Of a stretch of DNA of 64,000 nt, positions 1 to 9,038 are shown piece after piece (position 1 is the stretch's first letter; every line of letters begins with the position of its first letter). The notes under the pieces are model-generated. The model was not told where the DNA came from, did not search any database, and saw only the letters and a program-made list of their open reading frames with translations. The stretch is from Rhizobium sp. Root274. Its GTDB lineage: Bacteria; Pseudomonadota; Alphaproteobacteria; Rhizobiales; Rhizobiaceae. The stretch spans positions 1,248,309 to 1,312,308 of the forward strand of contig NZ_LMJE01000001.1 in assembly GCF_001429245.1 (NCBI RefSeq), given 5' to 3'. The position numbers were made by a program, and so were the translations under genes.

Positions 1-1224
1 GAGATCGGCGTCAGCGAGCGTGCCGTAGTCGTCGGACGGCGTGATCAGCGAGAGCAGCTTATCACCTTCGTCCTTGGTGAGCTTGCCCTTACCGACAGCG
101 CCGGCAACGAGACCTTCCGAATGGGTCTTGCCCTTAGCCGCGGCTTCCATGTCACGGTCGATCAGCACGACATTGATGCCGGCCGCGGCCGTGACATAGG
201 CGATCGAAGCGCCCATAAAACCGGCGCCGACAACGCCAACCTTCTTGATCTCGGACTTCGGCTGGCCAGCGGGGCGACGGGCGCCCTTGTTCAGTTCCTG
301 CATCGAGACGAAGAGCGAGCGGATCATCGAATAGGCTTCGGTGGTCTGGACGATCTCGGTGAAATAACGCTGCTCGATCCTGAGGCCCGTGTCGAAGGGA
401 ACCTGCAGGCCTTCATAGACGCTCTTCAGGATGGCAAGCGCTGCCGGATAGTTGCCGGCGGTTTCGCGGCGGAGAATAGCCGAAGCAGCCGGCCAAAGCT
501 GGGCTGCCGTCGGCGTCCAGATGCCGCCACCGGGAACCTTGAAGCCCTTCTCGTCCCAGGGGGCGACCGGCTTCAGACCATCCTTGATCATCTGCTTGGC
601 GGCGTTGATCAGTTCGCCCGGTTCGACGACCTGGTGCACGAGGTTCATCGCCTTGGCGCGGGCCGCCGACAGCGTCTGACCGGTGGTCATCATCTGCAGG
701 GCATCCTGCGTGTTGGCCAGACGCGCCACACGCTGCGTGCCACCAGCGCCGGGGAAGATGCCGACCTTGACTTCCGGCAGGCCGATCTTGACCGACTTGG
801 CGTTCGACGCCACGCGACCATGGCAGGCAAGCGACAGTTCGGTCGCGCCACCCATGCAGGTGCCGTTGATGGCGGAAACCCACGGCTTGCCGCAGGTTTC
901 GATCTTGCGCCACAGCCATGTCATGCGACCGGCAGCGTCAAACAGCTTCTGAACGGCTGCGGCCGGGTCCTTGGCCTTTTCCTCTTCGAGCATGGAGAAC
1001 ATGCCCTTGATCATGGTGAGATCGGCACCGCCGGAGAAGGACCACTTGCCCGAGGTGAAGACCACGCCGACGATGCCGGCATCCGTCACGACGGCGTCGA
1101 GGATCTTCTCGATCTCGTCCATCACCTCGACTGTGAAGACGTTCATCGACTTGTCCGGCATGTCCCAGGTGACGAGGGCAATGCCGTCTGAGTCGGTCTC
1201 GATGGTGAAATTCTTGTAGGTCAT
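1..1224 (-). CDS. fadB: FadB-like enoyl-CoA hydratase/3-hydroxyacyl-CoA dehydrogenase (partial, 3' end cut by window edge)
   Basis: The reading frame is open for 408 codons from the ATG at 1224 to the window edge, so the C-terminus is missing. Residues 1 to about 300 form a crotonase (enoyl-CoA hydratase) domain, with the oxyanion-hole stretch SFSGGADL and a second loop near NGTCMGGATELSLA. A Rossmann fold then begins with VGVVGAGFMGASIA (GxGxxG), the NAD-binding part of 3-hydroxyacyl-CoA dehydrogenase. This order is that of the multifunctional alpha subunit of fatty-acid beta-oxidation, which hydrates enoyl-CoA and oxidises the 3-hydroxy product in the cytoplasm. It lies downstream of the thiolase and an acyl-CoA dehydrogenase on the same strand, a complete beta-oxidation set. 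FadB and FadJ subtypes cannot be separated from the visible part. Confidence 0.93.
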   Translation of the reverse strand, partial: MTYKNFTIETDSDGIALVTWDMPDKSMNVFTVEVMDEIEKILDAVVTDAGIVGVVFTSGKWSFSGGADLTMIKGMFSMLEEEKAKDPAAAVQKLFDAAGRMTWLWRKIETCGKPWVSAINGTCMGGATELSLACHGRVASNAKSVKIGLPEVKVGIFPGAGGTQRVARLANTQDALQMMTTGQTLSAARAKAMNLVHQVVEPGELINAAKQMIKDGLKPVAPWDEKGFKVPGGGIWTPTAAQLWPAASAILRRETAGNYPAALAILKSVYEGLQVPFDTGLRIEQRYFTEIVQTTEAYSMIRSLFVSMQELNKGARRPAGQPKSEIKKVGVVGAGFMGASIAYVTAAAGINVVLIDRDMEAAAKGKTHSEGLVAGAVGKGKLTKDEGDKLLSLITPSDDYGTLADADL

Positions 1225-1266
1225 GTTGGGATTCCTCTTCCCTGAAATTCGATGTTGCGAAGAGCC

Positions 1267-1393
1267 GCCCCCTCACCCGACCTCCGCTTCGCTCGGCCAC
1301 CCTCTCCCCGAGGGGAGAGGAGGATTGGCCAGCGCTGCGGCGACTTCTCTTCTCCCCAGCGGGGAGAAGGTGCCGGCAGGCGGATGAGGGGGC
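1267..1393. repeat. RIME-like intergenic palindromic element, copy 1
   Basis: The outer arms GCCCCCTCA (1267-1275) and TGAGGGGGC (1385-1393) are perfect inverted repeats. Inside are two hairpins: CCTCTCCCC/GGGGAGAGG at 1301-1320 and CTTCTCCCC/GGGGAGAAG at 1349-1369. It fills the gap between the thiolase and fadB-like genes. Its modules recur at 2651-2768. Such palindromes are known in rhizobia as RIME or ABC-type mosaic elements; assignment to that group is from memory. In a transcript it would fold strongly and could affect mRNA processing or relative expression. Confidence 0.75.
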
Positions 1394-1400
1394 TACCTCA

Positions 1401-2609
1401 TCAAACGCGCTCGATTACCGTCGCCGTGCCCATGCCAGCGCCGATGCAGAGCGTGACCAGCGCGGTGTTCAAATCGCGGCGTTCCAGCTCGTCCAGCACC
1501 GTTCCGAGGATCATCGCGCCGGTGGCACCGAGCGGATGGCCCATGGCGATCGCGCCGCCGGCGACGTTCATCTTCGAATGATCGACGTTGAAATGCTGCA
1601 TGAAGCGCAAGACGACGGCGGCGAAGGCCTCGTTCAGTTCGAACAGGTCGAAATCGGAGATCTTCATGCCGGTGCGCTTCAGGAGCTTTTCGGTCACGTC
1701 GACCGGGCCGGTGAGCATCAGGGCCGGATCGGAGCCGATATTGGTGAAGGCGCGGATGCGGGCGCGGGGCTTCAGACCCATCGCCTCACCACCGGCCTTG
1801 GAACCGACCAGAACAGCCGCGGCACCATCGACGATACCGGAGGAGTTGCCGGCATGGTGGATGTAGTTGATGCGCTCGATCTCCGGATGGGCCTGGATGG
1901 CCACGGCTTCGAAGCCGCCCATTTCGCCGGGCATCTGGAAGGAGGGGTTGAGGCTGGCAAGCGACTGCATGTCGGTGCCGGGGCGCATGTGTTCGTCGCG
2001 GTCGAGAATGACGAGGCCGTTGCCATCCTTCACCGGGATGACGGACTTGGCAAAGTTGCCGGCAGCCCAGGAGGCGGCGGAGCGCTTCTGGCTCTCGACG
2101 GCATAGGCGTCGACATCGTCACGGGTAAAGCCATACTTGGTGGCAATCAGATCGGCCGAGACGCCCTGCGGCATGAAATAGCCGGGGAAGTTGACCGAGG
2201 GGTCCATGTACCAGGCACCGCCCGACATGCCCATGCCGACGCGCGACATGCTCTCGACACCACCGGCGATGACGATATCGTCGGAGCCTGCCTTGACCTT
2301 GCCGGCCGCGAGGTTGATCGCATCGAGGCCAGAGGCGCAGAAGCGTGAGATCTGGATGCCGGGGGCGGCGAAGTCATAACCGGCCTCAAAGGCGGCGGCC
2401 TTCGGGATGACGGCGCCGGCCTCCATGACGGGGTCGACGCAGCCGAAGATGATGTCGTCGACGGTCGAGGTGTCAAGGCCGTTGCGGTCGCGCAGCGCTT
2501 CCAGCGTCTTGGCGGCCAGACGCGGGGTCGGCACTTCGTGCAGCGAACCGTCCTTCTTGCCGCGCCCGCGGGGCGTGCGCACGTGGTCGTAAATGAAGAC
2601 TTCAGTCAT
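1401..2609 (-). CDS. fadA: Acetyl-CoA C-acyltransferase (thiolase), fatty-acid beta-oxidation
   Basis: This 402-residue protein has the usual thiolase length. The acyl-accepting cysteine is C91 in [12 protein letters not shown]. The C-terminal motifs are [15 protein letters not shown] (H358) and CIGAGMG (C388), so the Cys/His/Cys triad is complete. It cleaves 3-ketoacyl-CoA with CoA, releasing acetyl-CoA. The ATG at 2609 follows a GGGAGAG ribosome site; the frame stays open further upstream, but that part is the palindromic repeat and not thiolase-like. It lies between the acyl-CoA dehydrogenase and the fadB-like gene on the same strand, with RIME-like elements in both gaps, so one operon is likely. 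A biosynthetic acetoacetyl-CoA thiolase (PhaA) is less likely given these neighbours. Confidence 0.93.
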   Translation of the reverse strand: MTEVFIYDHVRTPRGRGKKDGSLHEVPTPRLAAKTLEALRDRNGLDTSTVDDIIFGCVDPVMEAGAVIPKAAAFEAGYDFAAPGIQISRFCASGLDAINLAAGKVKAGSDDIVIAGGVESMSRVGMGMSGGAWYMDPSVNFPGYFMPQGVSADLIATKYGFTRDDVDAYAVESQKRSAASWAAGNFAKSVIPVKDGNGLVILDRDEHMRPGTDMQSLASLNPSFQMPGEMGGFEAVAIQAHPEIERINYIHHAGNSSGIVDGAAAVLVGSKAGGEAMGLKPRARIRAFTNIGSDPALMLTGPVDVTEKLLKRTGMKISDFDLFELNEAFAAVVLRFMQHFNVDHSKMNVAGGAIAMGHPLGATGAMILGTVLDELERRDLNTALVTLCIGAGMGTATVIERV

Positions 2610-2650
2610 CGTCTCTCTCCCTTGGGCGCACGGGGCGCCGGAATTTTTCC

Positions 2651-2768
2651 CTCTTCTCCCCAGCTGGGAGAAGTGCCGAGCGAATGCGAGGCGGTGAGGG
2701 GGCCGATTGCGCAAGCGCCCCCTCATCCGGCCCTATAAGGCCACCTTCTCCCCGCTGGGGAGAAGGGG
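2651..2768. repeat. RIME-like intergenic palindromic element, copy 2 (module order inverted)
   Basis: Two CTTCTCCC/GGGAGAAG-type hairpins (2653-2673 and 2744-2766) flank a central inverted pair, TGAGGGGGC (2695-2703) and GCCCCCTCA (2717-2725). The nine-base modules are the same as in copy 1 at 1267-1393, but there the TGAGGGGGC pair is outermost and the hairpins are inside. The element fills the gap between the acyl-CoA dehydrogenase and thiolase genes and ends a few bases from the dehydrogenase stop codon. Confidence 0.75.
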
Positions 2769-2772
2769 AAGA

Positions 2773-4566
2773 TCAAAACGCCTCGGCGGCCATTTCCATG
2801 AGGCTGTCCGCGCCAGTCTCGATGCGGGCCTTGCGCAGCGCCGTCTCCGGCATGACCTTCTCCATGTAGAAACGGCCGGTCAACAGCTTGTTCTTGTAGT
2901 AGTCGGCATCACCAGAACCGGATGCCAGGTTTTCGTGTGCGGCCTTGGCCATCTTGGCCCACATGTAACCAAGCACAACGAGGCCGAAGAGGTGCATGTA
3001 GTCGGTCGAGCCGGCACCGGCGTTGTCGGGCTTGGCCATGGCGTTCTGCATGAACCACATGGTCGCGGCCTGCAGGTCGTTCAAGCCCTTCTTCAAGCTC
3101 TTGGTGTAGGCGGAGAGGTTCTCGTCCGAACGGTTCTCCTCGCAGAAATCACCAATTTCCTTGAACAGCGCCATCACCGCACGACCGCCGTTGAGGCCAA
3201 GCTTGCGGCCGACGAGGTCGAGCGCCTGAATACCGTTGGCACCTTCGTAGATCATCGCTATGCGGGCATCGCGGACATACTGGCTCATGCCCCATTCTTC
3301 GATATAGCCGTGACCGCCATAGACCTGCTGGGCCATGACCGCATGGTCGAAGCCCTTGTCGGTCAGGACGCCCTTGAGGATCGGCGTCATCAGGCCGAGC
3401 ACGTCGTCAGCCAGCTGTTTTTCAGCCGCGTCGTGTGAACGGTGCGCGATGTCGGACTTGAGCGCGGTCCAGAGCGTGAAGGCGCGGCCGGCCTCGTTGA
3501 ATGCCTTGATGGTCAGGAGCGCGCGGCGGATGTCCGGGTGGACGATGATCGGATCAGCCTTCTTTTCCGGCGCCTTGACGCCGGAGAGAGAGCGACCCTG
3601 GATACGCTCGCGCGCATAGTTGGCGGCGTTCTGATAGGCGATCTCAGAGATCGACAGACCCTGCAGGCCAACGCCGAGGCGGGCTTCGTTCATCATGACG
3701 AACATGGCAGCGAGGCCCTTGTTCTCGGCGCCGATCAGGTAACCGGTCGCCTCGTCATAGTTCATCACGCAGGTAGCGTTGCCGTGGATGCCCATCTTGT
3801 GCTCGATGGCGCCGCAGGAAACCGTGTTGCGGCTGCCAACCGAGCCGTCGTCGCCGACCATGTACTTCGGCACGATGAAGAGCGAAATGCCCTTGGTGCC
3901 TTCAGGCGCGCCTTCGATGCGGGCGAGCACGAGGTGAATGATGTTATCCGACATGTCGTGTTCGCCGGCCGAGATGAAGATCTTCTGGCCGGAAATCTTG
4001 TAGGAGCCGTCGCCGTTAGGGACTGCCTTGGTGCGCAGCAGGCCGAGGTCGGTGCCGCAATGAGGCTCGGTCAGGTTCATGGTGCCGGTCCAGATGCCCT
4101 CGACCATCTTCGGCAGGTATTTCTGCTTCTGTTCGTCGGAGCCATGGACGAGGATCGCGGCGATCGCGCCCTGGGTCAGGCCCGGATACATCATCAACGC
4201 CATGTTGGCCGACGACATGTATTCGCCGACGGCCGAATGCAGCACGTAGGGCAGACCCTGGCCGCCGTACTCAGCCGGAATGGAGAGGCCGAGCCAGCCG
4301 CCTTGACAATAGGCGTCGTAAGCCTGCTTGAAGCCTTTCGGCGTCTTGACGGAGCCGTCGTCTGAGCGAACGCAGCCCTCCTGGTCGCCGGAGAGATTGA
4401 GCGGGAAAAGCTGCTCTTCCGCGAGCTTTGCAGCCTCGCCGACGATCGCCTCGATCATGTCGGGTGTCGCGTCTTCAAAGCCCGGCAGGTTGTTGTACCG
4501 CTCGAGACCAAGGACGTCGTTGAGAATGAAAAGCGTGTCGTTTACGGGGGCCTTGTAGACAGGCAT
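2773..4566 (-). CDS. Acyl-CoA dehydrogenase, ~600-residue type
   Basis: At 597 residues this is the long acyl-CoA dehydrogenase type, with an N-terminal extension and an extra C-terminal helical domain beyond the usual ~380-residue core. It would perform the first, FAD-dependent step of beta-oxidation. The flavin and substrate region reads [13 protein letters not shown]. The C-terminal core contains [16 protein letters not shown], where the E of YEG is the usual catalytic base. The ATG at 4566 has a strong GGAGGAAG ribosome site. It is the first gene of the operon running into fadA and the fadB-like gene, and the palindromic operator at 4630-4651 lies about 65 bases upstream. Chain-length specificity cannot be read from the sequence. 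Confidence 0.92.
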   Translation of the reverse strand: MPVYKAPVNDTLFILNDVLGLERYNNLPGFEDATPDMIEAIVGEAAKLAEEQLFPLNLSGDQEGCVRSDDGSVKTPKGFKQAYDAYCQGGWLGLSIPAEYGGQGLPYVLHSAVGEYMSSANMALMMYPGLTQGAIAAILVHGSDEQKQKYLPKMVEGIWTGTMNLTEPHCGTDLGLLRTKAVPNGDGSYKISGQKIFISAGEHDMSDNIIHLVLARIEGAPEGTKGISLFIVPKYMVGDDGSVGSRNTVSCGAIEHKMGIHGNATCVMNYDEATGYLIGAENKGLAAMFVMMNEARLGVGLQGLSISEIAYQNAANYARERIQGRSLSGVKAPEKKADPIIVHPDIRRALLTIKAFNEAGRAFTLWTALKSDIAHRSHDAAEKQLADDVLGLMTPILKGVLTDKGFDHAVMAQQVYGGHGYIEEWGMSQYVRDARIAMIYEGANGIQALDLVGRKLGLNGGRAVMALFKEIGDFCEENRSDENLSAYTKSLKKGLNDLQAATMWFMQNAMAKPDNAGAGSTDYMHLFGLVVLGYMWAKMAKAAHENLASGSGDADYYKNKLLTGRFYMEKVMPETALRKARIETGADSLMEMAAEAF

Positions 4567-4629
4567 CGGTCATCTTCCTCCAAAGACTTCGGTTCCGACG
4601 GATCGGACTGTTCTGGCTTATACAAATAA

Positions 4630-4651
4630 TTGACGTGCGCGTAAACGTCAA
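4630..4651. promoter_or_regulatory. Palindromic operator upstream of the fad operon (possible LiuR/MerR-type site)
   Basis: TTGACGT and ACGTCAA form perfect 7-base arms around GCGCGTAA. A 22-base site matching at 19 positions lies at 51430-51451, in front of the nitronate monooxygenase-like gene. From memory, this resembles sites of MerR-family regulators of branched-chain and acyl-CoA catabolism (LiuR type). The regulator gene is not in this window. Confidence 0.55.
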
Positions 4652-4753
4652 AATTATGCCGGGCTCGATTTTCACCTCGGCGCGGACGGCCACCCCTCCC
4701 CCGCGCAGGCTGCCCGTCCCGGCTTGTGCGGGGCATTTCAGGCAGAGCTGAAC

Positions 4754-4789
4754 TTAACCGAGTTCGCGCATTTCTTAACCCGACTTAAC
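4754..4789. promoter_or_regulatory. CtrA-like TTAAC boxes upstream of podJ
   Basis: Three TTAAC motifs on the plus strand begin at 4754, 4775 and 4785. The last two form TTAA-N6-TTAA, close to the TTAA-N7-TTAA consensus of the cell-cycle regulator CtrA. They lie about 180-210 bases before the podJ-like start. The 4567-4964 gap otherwise holds only the operator at 4630-4651 and no convincing gene. Confidence 0.4.
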
Positions 4790-4964
4790 GGCTTGTTTAC
4801 CATGTTTCATGAAAGGTTGCGTTTGAAAGCCGATGATCCGAAGCCGATTCCCGCCATCCCTGCCGCAACTGGGGCCAGGACGCAGGAAACGAGCCATAGG
4901 ATCGGCGGCATCGGACGCATCAGGGGGGATAACGCCCTTCCCGCATCATGAAGCGAGCAGAACC

Positions 4965-7900
4965 ATGAACGGATCTCGATCCCCCTCTCCGCGCCCCGGC
5001 AGCTCGTCCTCGCTGGATGCGCTGAGCCGTACCATCGAGGGGCTTGAGGCAAGGATCGAAGGCCTGATGACCCAGTCGGGCGCACGGGTTGCAGCGCCAG
5101 AAGCGCCCGCTCGCCCGCTGCCGCGCAGCCGGCCCGAAGAGCCGCCGCGTCGGGTCGATCCGCTCGCCGAGATCCGTCAAAGACAAAAGGCACTGGAAGA
5201 AAGCCGTGCTCGTGGCACCGACGGCGGCAGCCTTTACAGCCGTGGCGGCGATCAGCCCGTGCGCGCGCCAGTCAGAACCCCGCCGCTCACCGAGCCCCGT
5301 CCGGGTTTCAGCACCCGCAGCGAAGCGCGGACAAACGTGTCCCTTCCCGCCGCTGCCGCTCCAAGAGCGCGTGATATGGGCGAGCCGCTTAACGGTCTGC
5401 GCCAGGACTTGCGTCAGGACGTGGCCGAAACGATCTCCCGCGAAATTGCCGGGCTGCGCAGCGAGATGCGCGCGATCCGCGCCATGGCCGAAGAACAGCG
5501 CCCGCAAGACGACCTGCGCGCCGACCTTGCGCGCCTGGCCGACAGCATTCAGCAGCTGGACAGCGCCCGCACACCGGGCAGCGACGGCCTGCGCCAGGAT
5601 TTCGACGCGCTGCGCTCGCTGATGGACGGGCTTGCCCGCGAAGAGACCGTGCAGCGCATGGAACAGCGCTGGAGCGATGTCGAGGTGCGCCTCGACGAGC
5701 TCGACACCGGCGCGATGCGCGACGAGATCATCCGTCTTGCCGACCGTCTTGATGACATCAAGGCCCAGCTCGGCAGCATGAGCGACAGCCGCACCATCAG
5801 GGCGCTCGAAGACAAGCTGATGACGGTCGCCAGTGCGCTTGAGCATATCGGCGCGCATGTCGATCCGAACGAGCGCATGGTGATGGAGCAGTTCGCCGGG
5901 CTCGACCTGCGCCTCGACGAAATCACCCGTGCCATTGCCGCCAATAGTCGGGCCAGCGGACCAGCGAATGATCCGGCCACGTTCCACCGACTAGAAGATC
6001 GCCTGGTCGGGCTCGCTCGCCAGATCGAGACGCTTTCCGAGCGCCGCGCACCCGAAGCAGATGTCTCGCAGGAACTGGCCGAGCGGCTGGAATTGCTGAC
6101 CGTCCGTATCGAGCAGCTCTCCGCCGAACAGGGTGCGGTCCGCCTTGAAGAACGACTGGACCAGTTATCCTATATGCTGGAGCGGGGCCAGACGTCCGTT
6201 CCGGCACCGGAACTGACCGGCTATCTCGCCGATATCTCGCGCAAGATCGATGCGCTCGACAGCGGCGCCGTCAACGATCGCCTGGCCGACCGACTGGAGA
6301 TCCTTGCGCGTCGCATCGAAGATCTGGATGCCCCGCACGCAGCCGCCGTGATCGACGACAGCGCGCTTCGCAACCTGGAAGACCGGTTGAACGCGGTGGT
6401 CGACCGACTGGAAGAAACCAGTTCGAGCGTGCCGGGCTCCGAAAGCGCCAGCCTGCGCGGTCTGGAAGAACAGATCGCCCATCTCTCGGCCCTGATCAGC
6501 CAGCCCTCGACCGATCCGGAAGTGACGGGCCGCATCTCGGCGCTGGAAGACTATGTTGCGACCAGCGACGAATACATCATCGAGGCAGCTCGCCAGGCAG
6601 CTGAAACGGTGATGGCAAACTTCAGCCAGCGCAATCTCCTGAGCGGCACGGCGCAGCCAGCCGACCTCTCGGCACTCACCGCTCTTTCCGAGCACCTGAA
6701 GCAGCTCGAAGACTATTCGCGTCATTCCGAGGAGCGGACCCACCGCACCTTCGAAGCCCTTCACGATACGCTGGTGCAGATTGCCGGCCGGCTGGACGAA
6801 TTGCACGAGTCCTCCCAGCGGCAGGATTCGGCACCGATGTTCGCTCAGGCTCCGATTGCCGCGGCACAGCCGTCACGTCCCGCCGAACCGATGCCAGCCT
6901 CGGCAAGCGTGAAGCCGCCGGAAATGCCGGCTGCAGCCGCCAGCCACCCTGTGGATGAAGAGCTACTGGCAGCAGCAGACGATTTCGCCCAGACAATGAC
7001 GGCCATGCCGGTCATCGATGCCGCCCGCGAAAAGAAGGCATCGAAGCCCAGCCTGCTTGCCGGGCTCGGCAAGAAGCTGATGCCGAGCAAGAAGGCTCCG
7101 AAGCCGGCCCAGCCCGCGAAGACGGAAGGCCGCGAGGTCATTGAGCCCGCCCCGTCCATCGACCCGGTCGACGTCCTGCCGCCTGACGAAGCCAATGAAC
7201 TGCTGGAACCCGGTTCGGGCGCACCCGACGTGCGCAAGATCCTTGAGCGCGTGCGCGCCAGCCAGCAGGCCTCAAAGTCATCCGCTTCGGATGCCGAAAC
7301 CGGTGACCGCACCGACTATATCGCCGCTGCCCGCCGCGCTGCACAGGCTGCTGCGATGGAAATGAACAAGACGCAAAAGGCGAGCCCTGCTGCCAAGGCG
7401 ACCGCCGGCAAATCTGCCGGCAAGGCCAATGCAAAGGTGAAGATGGCCTCCGAACCTGGACAGCCGTCGCTCTTCGCACGCTATCGCCGGCCGATCCTGA
7501 TGGCCGTTGGCGCGATCCTGCTTGCTGCTATGGCCATGCCGCTGGTCAACACGCTGACCAAGAGCGATGCGCCTGTTGCCATCGAGGACGTTGCCCCCGA
7601 AGAAAACACGCTTGTGACGCCGGCCGAGGCGACAAACTCCGACAGCGTCAGCCAGGCAGCACCGGTCACCGAACCCGTCGCGCCAGAAGCGAGCGAAACT
7701 GCAGCATTGACGGAACCACCAGCCGAGGCACCGGCACCGGCTGTTGTCGAGCCCGCTGTCGCACCGGTGACCCCGGCACCCGAACCCGTCACGATCACCG
7801 CAGCGGCACCTGCGACACCACCAGTCAATGCTCTGATGGCACCGGCAGAAACCGGCCCGGCTCAGACGCTGGACAACCGTGCTGCCCCGGCAAATGCATC

Positions 7901-8834
7901 TGCTCAGCCGCCGGCGCCGAGCCAACCGGCTGCAGTCGTCGCCGCTACTGCCCCTACCCCCGCAGCACCGGCCGCGGAAATCGTCGTGCCGGCGGAGATC
8001 ACGCCGCCGTCGCTTTCGATTGCGGCGAAGAATGGCGATCCGCTGGCGCTCTTCGAAATCGGCGCGCGCTACACCGAAGGTCGTGGCGTGGCGAACAATT
8101 TTGCCGAAGCCGCAAAGTGGTACAAGCTTTCCGCCGACAAGGGCTTTGCGCTTGCACAATACCGTCTGGCAAACTTCCTGGAGAAGGGCACCGGTCTCGC
8201 GCCCGACATCAAGGAAGCCAAACGCTACTACGAAATGGCAGCAGCCTCCGGCAATGCCAGCGCCATGCACAACCTCGCCGTCATCTACGCCTCCGGCAAG
8301 GATGGCGCGCAGGATTATGCCAAGGCGGTGGAATGGTTCGGCAAGGCGGCTGAGCGGGGCGTTTCCGACAGCCAGTTCAACCTCGCCATTCTCTATGCGC
8401 GCGGCAATGGTGCGGCACCGGATCTGACCCAGTCCTACAAGTGGTTTGCGATCGCCGCCAAGGGTGGCGACAAGGATGCCGCCCAGAAGCGCGACGAAGT
8501 GGCCAATGCGATGAAGCCGGATCAGCTGGAGCGCGCCCGCGCCGAGGTTGATTTGTGGAAGGTAACGCCGCTCGACCCGGATGCCAACTCAGCGAATACG
8601 CCGGATGAATGGGCCGGCAAGGGCCTGAAGACCGCCAGCATCGACATGAAGAAGGCGATCCGCAACATCCAGGCGATCCTCAACAAGAACGGATTTGATG
8701 CAGGCAATCCGGATGGTGTCATGGGCGCCAAGACGGTGACTGCGATCAAGGCTTTCCAGACCTCGATCGGCGAAGAGCCGAACGGTCAGGTCAGTGACAA
8801 GCTGGTGAAGGAACTGCTTGCCCGCAACAAGTGA
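4965..8834 (+). CDS. podJ: PodJ-like polar localisation factor (coiled coil, one TM, Sel1 repeats, peptidoglycan-binding domain)
   Basis: This protein has 1289 residues from the ATG at 4965. Residues 1 to ~650 are charged and heptad-like, many repeating LEDRL or LDEL patterns, as in a long coiled coil. A Lys/Ala-rich stretch leads to a single membrane segment near residues 844-864 (ILMAVGAILLAAMAMPL). A Pro/Ala-rich linker follows, then Sel1/TPR-like repeats (about 1018-1180, e.g. AAKWYKLSADKG and AVEWFGKAAERG) and a C-terminal peptidoglycan-binding domain (about 1228-1287). This is the architecture of Caulobacter and Agrobacterium PodJ, which organises the new pole. From memory, rhizobial podJ genes lie beside a fad operon, as here. 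The frame extends upstream to 4833, but that part looks non-conserved. ExoR-type Sel1 proteins lack the coiled coil. Confidence 0.85.
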   Translation: MNGSRSPSPRPGSSSSLDALSRTIEGLEARIEGLMTQSGARVAAPEAPARPLPRSRPEEPPRRVDPLAEIRQRQKALEESRARGTDGGSLYSRGGDQPVRAPVRTPPLTEPRPGFSTRSEARTNVSLPAAAAPRARDMGEPLNGLRQDLRQDVAETISREIAGLRSEMRAIRAMAEEQRPQDDLRADLARLADSIQQLDSARTPGSDGLRQDFDALRSLMDGLAREETVQRMEQRWSDVEVRLDELDTGAMRDEIIRLADRLDDIKAQLGSMSDSRTIRALEDKLMTVASALEHIGAHVDPNERMVMEQFAGLDLRLDEITRAIAANSRASGPANDPATFHRLEDRLVGLARQIETLSERRAPEADVSQELAERLELLTVRIEQLSAEQGAVRLEERLDQLSYMLERGQTSVPAPELTGYLADISRKIDALDSGAVNDRLADRLEILARRIEDLDAPHAAAVIDDSALRNLEDRLNAVVDRLEETSSSVPGSESASLRGLEEQIAHLSALISQPSTDPEVTGRISALEDYVATSDEYIIEAARQAAETVMANFSQRNLLSGTAQPADLSALTALSEHLKQLEDYSRHSEERTHRTFEALHDTLVQIAGRLDELHESSQRQDSAPMFAQAPIAAAQPSRPAEPMPASASVKPPEMPAAAASHPVDEELLAAADDFAQTMTAMPVIDAAREKKASKPSLLAGLGKKLMPSKKAPKPAQPAKTEGREVIEPAPSIDPVDVLPPDEANELLEPGSGAPDVRKILERVRASQQASKSSASDAETGDRTDYIAAARRAAQAAAMEMNKTQKASPAAKATAGKSAGKANAKVKMASEPGQPSLFARYRRPILMAVGAILLAAMAMPLVNTLTKSDAPVAIEDVAPEENTLVTPAEATNSDSVSQAAPVTEPVAPEASETAALTEPPAEAPAPAVVEPAVAPVTPAPEPVTITAAAPATPPVNALMAPAETGPAQTLDNRAAPANASAQPPAPSQPAAVVAATAPTPAAPAAEIVVPAEITPPSLSIAAKNGDPLALFEIGARYTEGRGVANNFAEAAKWYKLSADKGFALAQYRLANFLEKGTGLAPDIKEAKRYYEMAAASGNASAMHNLAVIYASGKDGAQDYAKAVEWFGKAAERGVSDSQFNLAILYARGNGAAPDLTQSYKWFAIAAKGGDKDAAQKRDEVANAMKPDQLERARAEVDLWKVTPLDPDANSANTPDEWAGKGLKTASIDMKKAIRNIQAILNKNGFDAGNPDGVMGAKTVTAIKAFQTSIGEEPNGQVSDKLVKELLARNK

Positions 8835-8858
8835 TCGCGCCGTCACAAAAGGCCTAAA

Positions 8859-9017
8859 ATCCCTGCCTATGCAGGGATGCTGAATTGACTCGCGGAATAT
8901 GCGGGCGCAAGAAGGAAATGCCGAGGGATCAAGTCCGATCAAGGACTTGGTCCATCTGAACTGATCCAAAAAAGGGGCCGAACAGGTCCGCACGAGATCC
9001 GCGCCTCAAGCGCGGAT
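8859..9017. other. Intergenic stretch with three perfect hairpins
   Basis: The 204-base gap between podJ and the transporter holds three perfect inverted repeats: ATCCCTGC/GCAGGGAT (8859-8878), CAAGTCC/GGACTTG (8930-8949) and ATCCGCG/CGCGGAT (8997-9017). The first could end podJ transcription but has no T-run. The last lies 22 bases before the transporter start and could act in its leader. Confidence 0.45.
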
Positions 9018-9038
9018 AATCGCATTTGAGGTCCTGAC

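Noticed and set aside
121-1191. Long open frame on the plus strand opposite the fadB-like gene
   Set aside because: The other strand encodes a clear beta-oxidation protein, and the plus-strand product has no family features. Such antisense frames are common in GC-rich coding DNA.
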